A stretch of DNA of 64,000 bases from Lichenostomus cassidix (Eukaryota; Chordata; Aves; Passeriformes; Meliphagidae). The stretch is taken from contig CM039182.1 in the NCBI GenBank assembly GCA_008360975.2, positions 102,579,443 to 102,643,442 on the forward strand. Reading direction: 5' to 3'. The notes beneath the pieces are model-generated. The model saw only the letters and a list, made by a program, of their open reading frames with translations, made no database searches and was not told the origin of the DNA. A program made the position numbers and the translations under genes. Shown one piece after another: positions 61,401 to 64,000 of this stretch (positions are counted from its first letter, which is position 1; each line of letters starts with the position of its first letter).

Positions 61401-63077
61401 TTCCAACTCCAATTATTTTCTTGCTTACACTTTAAAATCTCTCTGATTCTCTTGCACAGAGATTTAATTATAATTTAATTCTTCAGTGATTATAGGAAGT
61501 TGTCGTAGTTTGTTAGGAACAGTTTTTATAACGCAGAGTCCTGTTGCAGCAGTATATCAGCATGAATTTATTTGAGGGATTAGCCAAGGTACTTTTTCCC
61601 TAAAAAGTTTGGCTTTATTAGAAACTGTTAGTAATTTGATGCTGCCATGGAAATTGTTGCAGCAGGGTGGGGGAAGAGACTAATTTCTTAGTAATATGTT
61701 TGCATTTCTTAGTTCAGTATTCAGGCACAAGATATTATTTGCAGTTTAGTAGAATTAATAGTGTAGGAACCTAATGTAAAATAGCATGCATAAAATCTAT
61801 GGTTTATGTGTTTCCTGTGTACTATGACTTTTATCTGCATATTTATTGCTAATTACATAATGAAAACGTGGATATGGGACCTGAACTGCTGGAAACTTTG
61901 TCTTTAAATGAATATATTTCAATACATAAACGTACAATTTTTTCCAGTTTTTGATAAATTCGTATACTGGATTAATGTTACCTGTTTCCAATAATGCATG
62001 CACTCAGGTGCATGTGAAAACAGGAGCAAATATCTAGAGCTCACTTAAAGTGAGATGAAAGTGAGATACAAAGTTATCATGTAACAACTGCTATGGTACA
62101 GAGATGAAAATTAGTAATGTCCATAAATTTCAGTACTTGTTTCATGATATGACATTTTCTTGGTATTCTATAACCCATTATATGCTGTTAATGGGAAGAA
62201 CAGACACTCAAGGTGATTTCATCTTGTGTTGTAAGAATAATTCTAGAGAAAACATGAGATGCAATATGGCCCTTGTGTACTTAAAATGCAACTGAAGCAA
62301 ATGCAGTCCAATGTCTGGGAAACAAGAACACACTCGAGCAGTAAAATGCTGCACCACAGGTGTCAAAGTTTCCCCCACAAAATATTTCACATATCCAAAC
62401 CTGTGTTCCCATGTGTTTTTACACCATCAGTGTCTTGGCTGGACCAACAGTGGGATCCACAAACTAAGCATCTCCTGATGGTCCTGATTTGTTAGGTGGA
62501 CTAAGAGCCTACTTGGAATATGGTGGGCTAATCTAAAAAATAAAATACATGCTTATATAAGAAAATAATAACAATGTTTTGAGTGATGATACAAGTTTTT
62601 GCCTCCTGCCTTATCAGAGTATTCACCGAGGGGATATGAGACCTGGATGTTGGACTTTGCTCAGAACCACTGTCTGTGCTGAGTACCCCAACTGCCCAGC
62701 ACTTCCCCTTTCCTCTGCTGAGCTCACAGCATCACTGTGCAATCAAGAATGCAAATTTTGAGGAACGGAGCCAGAAAGATGCAATATGTTGGATGAGCTG
62801 GGGTATTTGTTGAGAAGGGAGAATACAGGGTCTGGGGTTTGTGTCCCAATTTTTTTGTAGTGATTACAATGAAAGAATTCTCTTTATAGTTGGAAATACA
62901 GTTTAGGTTTGATTAGGTTTGACAGTTATCTTTATACTGCTAGATTCCAAAATAGTCCCTGAAGAGTATCATAATTAACTGCTAAAAGTGACAGGAGTAT
63001 GCATATGCTAAGAACAAAAATACCAGCCCAGGTGAGGACTGTCAGCAGTTAAATTGTTATGTTGGGCTGCACAGATT
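58476..63077. other. Unique AT-rich DNA
   Basis: About 4.6 kb. The longest frame is 112 codons on the minus strand (59116-59454). An 85-codon minus-strand frame at 59752-60009 reads somewhat protein-like, but I recognise no family and see no splice context. No transposon landmarks. Confidence 0.45.
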
Positions 63078-63109
63078 CATGAAGCAACACAGAATGGTGT
63101 TGCTTCATG
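63078..63109. repeat. Perfect inverted repeat, 13-bp arms, 6-nt loop
   Basis: CATGAAGCAACAC (63078-63090) and GTGTTGCTTCATG (63097-63109) are exact reverse complements around AGAATG. In RNA the stem could extend by a U.G pair and a U-A pair. It lies in otherwise unique DNA. Confidence 0.92.
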
Positions 63110-63512
63110 GAGAATTGTGCCTGTAGTTTATTGTGACAACAGTGCAGGTGGACTGACATGCTTGAACTGTTAAGCCTATTCAAATACACCAAATTATCTA
63201 CCTTCTGGTAAAGACAACAAAGGCTGTGTGATAAAAATAGGAACAGGGTTTGTAAATGCATAGAATAAGGCTCAAGACATTACTGCTTATTCCTGTTGTT
63301 TTCTTGTGCACATACATCCTCATGGAGCATATGGGGGAGGGAGAGAAAGAGAGAGATAGACACTGTTTGTACTCTCCTAAGTCTCCCTTACATATGTCTC
63401 AAATCTAATTTTATAGGACAAATTCTCATAGAAAGCTTCTCAATGGCTGTGAGATAGATACAGCTTGTGCATGCAGACAGCAGACTGCTTCTTTGGGAAT
63501 TGTCTAAAGAGG
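63110..63512. other. Unique DNA with a GA-rich patch
   Basis: Contains a purine-rich low-complexity stretch at about 63331-63360 (GGGAGGGAGAGAAAGAGAGAGA-like, described rather than quoted in full). Nothing else recognised. Confidence 0.55.
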
Positions 63513-63564
63513 AGTTGGAAAAGAGCTGCTCTCAGAGAAGCTGGAAAAGAGCTGTTCTCAGAGA
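63513..63564. repeat. 26-bp tandem duplication
   Basis: The unit begins AGTTGGAAAAGAGCTGCTCT at 63513-63538 and repeats at 63539-63564 with two C/T-type differences. Each unit also contains AGAGC, giving it a modest self-complementary character. Confidence 0.9.
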
Positions 63565-64000
63565 GACCTCCTTTGCTGTGAGAGAGGAGAATTTCTCACA
63601 AAATGTTCCCCTTCCACTTACAAGGTTTTTTTAGCAAGTTGCTGACTTGACCTTCTCACAACAGTGCTACGATGAAACCAAAGCAATTTTCTGGCTTATA
63701 CTCCAGGAGGTGCTAAGTAACTAGAATCCATTATTTGTCATTGCTTGCTTGACTAATGACTGAGTTTCTTAGCTTTTCACTCTTGAATGCAAAGACATAT
63801 TTAATTACTCTTATTCATTAAATCCATACGTTTCAGTGCATCTTTTATAGTTTGGCTGAATACAATAGAGATTCCTTTCTCTCATGCTTGGAAAGGAAAT
63901 CTTTACCTGGTCTCAGGAATGCAGGATTGCGTTTCTGACTTTATTTAAAAATTAACCAGGAAATAAAATGTTTTCCCCTGTAGTGGAAAGTAAGTCACTA
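63565..64000. other. Unique AT-rich DNA to the window edge
   Basis: No recognised feature. Confidence 0.5.

Noticed and set aside
1..64000. CRISPR arrays, operons, tRNA, rRNA or U6/7SK-type RNA genes
   Set aside because: Looked for by eye; no regularly spaced direct repeats, no tRNA A/B boxes in a cloverleaf context, no snRNA landmark sequence seen. tRNAscan-SE and Infernal would be decisive.

Overview
The window reads as AT-rich, non-coding nuclear DNA from a bird. The evidence is the repeat content. At least nine pieces of CR1 (the dominant avian LINE) lie across it, most of them 5'-truncated and ending in the typical 3' tail built on ATTCT/TGATTCT units. There is also one long endogenous-retrovirus-type LTR of a kind I know from avian genomes, and a perfect (GAATA)10 microsatellite. 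There is no operon structure, no bacterial gene, no CRISPR array and no recognisable RNA gene. The species cannot be fixed from this sequence alone.

No protein-coding gene or exon is recognised on either strand. The longest open frames are about 145 codons. The longest ones lie partly antisense to CR1 copies or have no recognisable domains, as expected by chance in 64 kb. The window is therefore either intergenic (gene-desert-like) or inside a long intron.

Layout. 0.1-0.6 kb: CR1 (+). 2.3 kb: a perfect 19-bp-arm hairpin. 3.2 and 6.1 kb: two CR1 pieces (-). 11.6-11.9 kb: CR1 (+). 12-21 kb: unique DNA with two perfect palindromes and a T20 run. 21.2-21.6 kb: CR1 (+). 24.9 kb: a tight cluster of TAATTA homeodomain-type sites. 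26.2 kb: a 12-bp-arm hairpin. 29.0-29.5 kb: CR1 (+). 30.6-31.7 kb: an ERV LTR with an internal 18-bp tandem repeat. 36-37.3 kb: candidate conserved regulatory DNA, including an inverted ACAAAG/CTTTGT pair. 38.9 kb: (GAATA)10. 46-50 kb: three small recent-looking tandem duplications. 52.0-53.1 kb: the longest CR1 copy, with reverse-transcriptase remnants, frameshifts, a lost catalytic motif and an internal deletion. 55.6 and 58.2-58.5 kb: CR1 (+). 56.7 kb: a 40-bp alternating pyrimidine-purine tract. 63.1 and 63.5 kb: a 13-bp-arm hairpin and a 26-bp tandem duplication.

Nothing here amounts to a new multi-gene system. The items most worth a second look are the TAATTA cluster, the SOX-like inverted pair, the perfect hairpins and the microsatellite. 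Family assignments rest on recognition by eye, with no database search.
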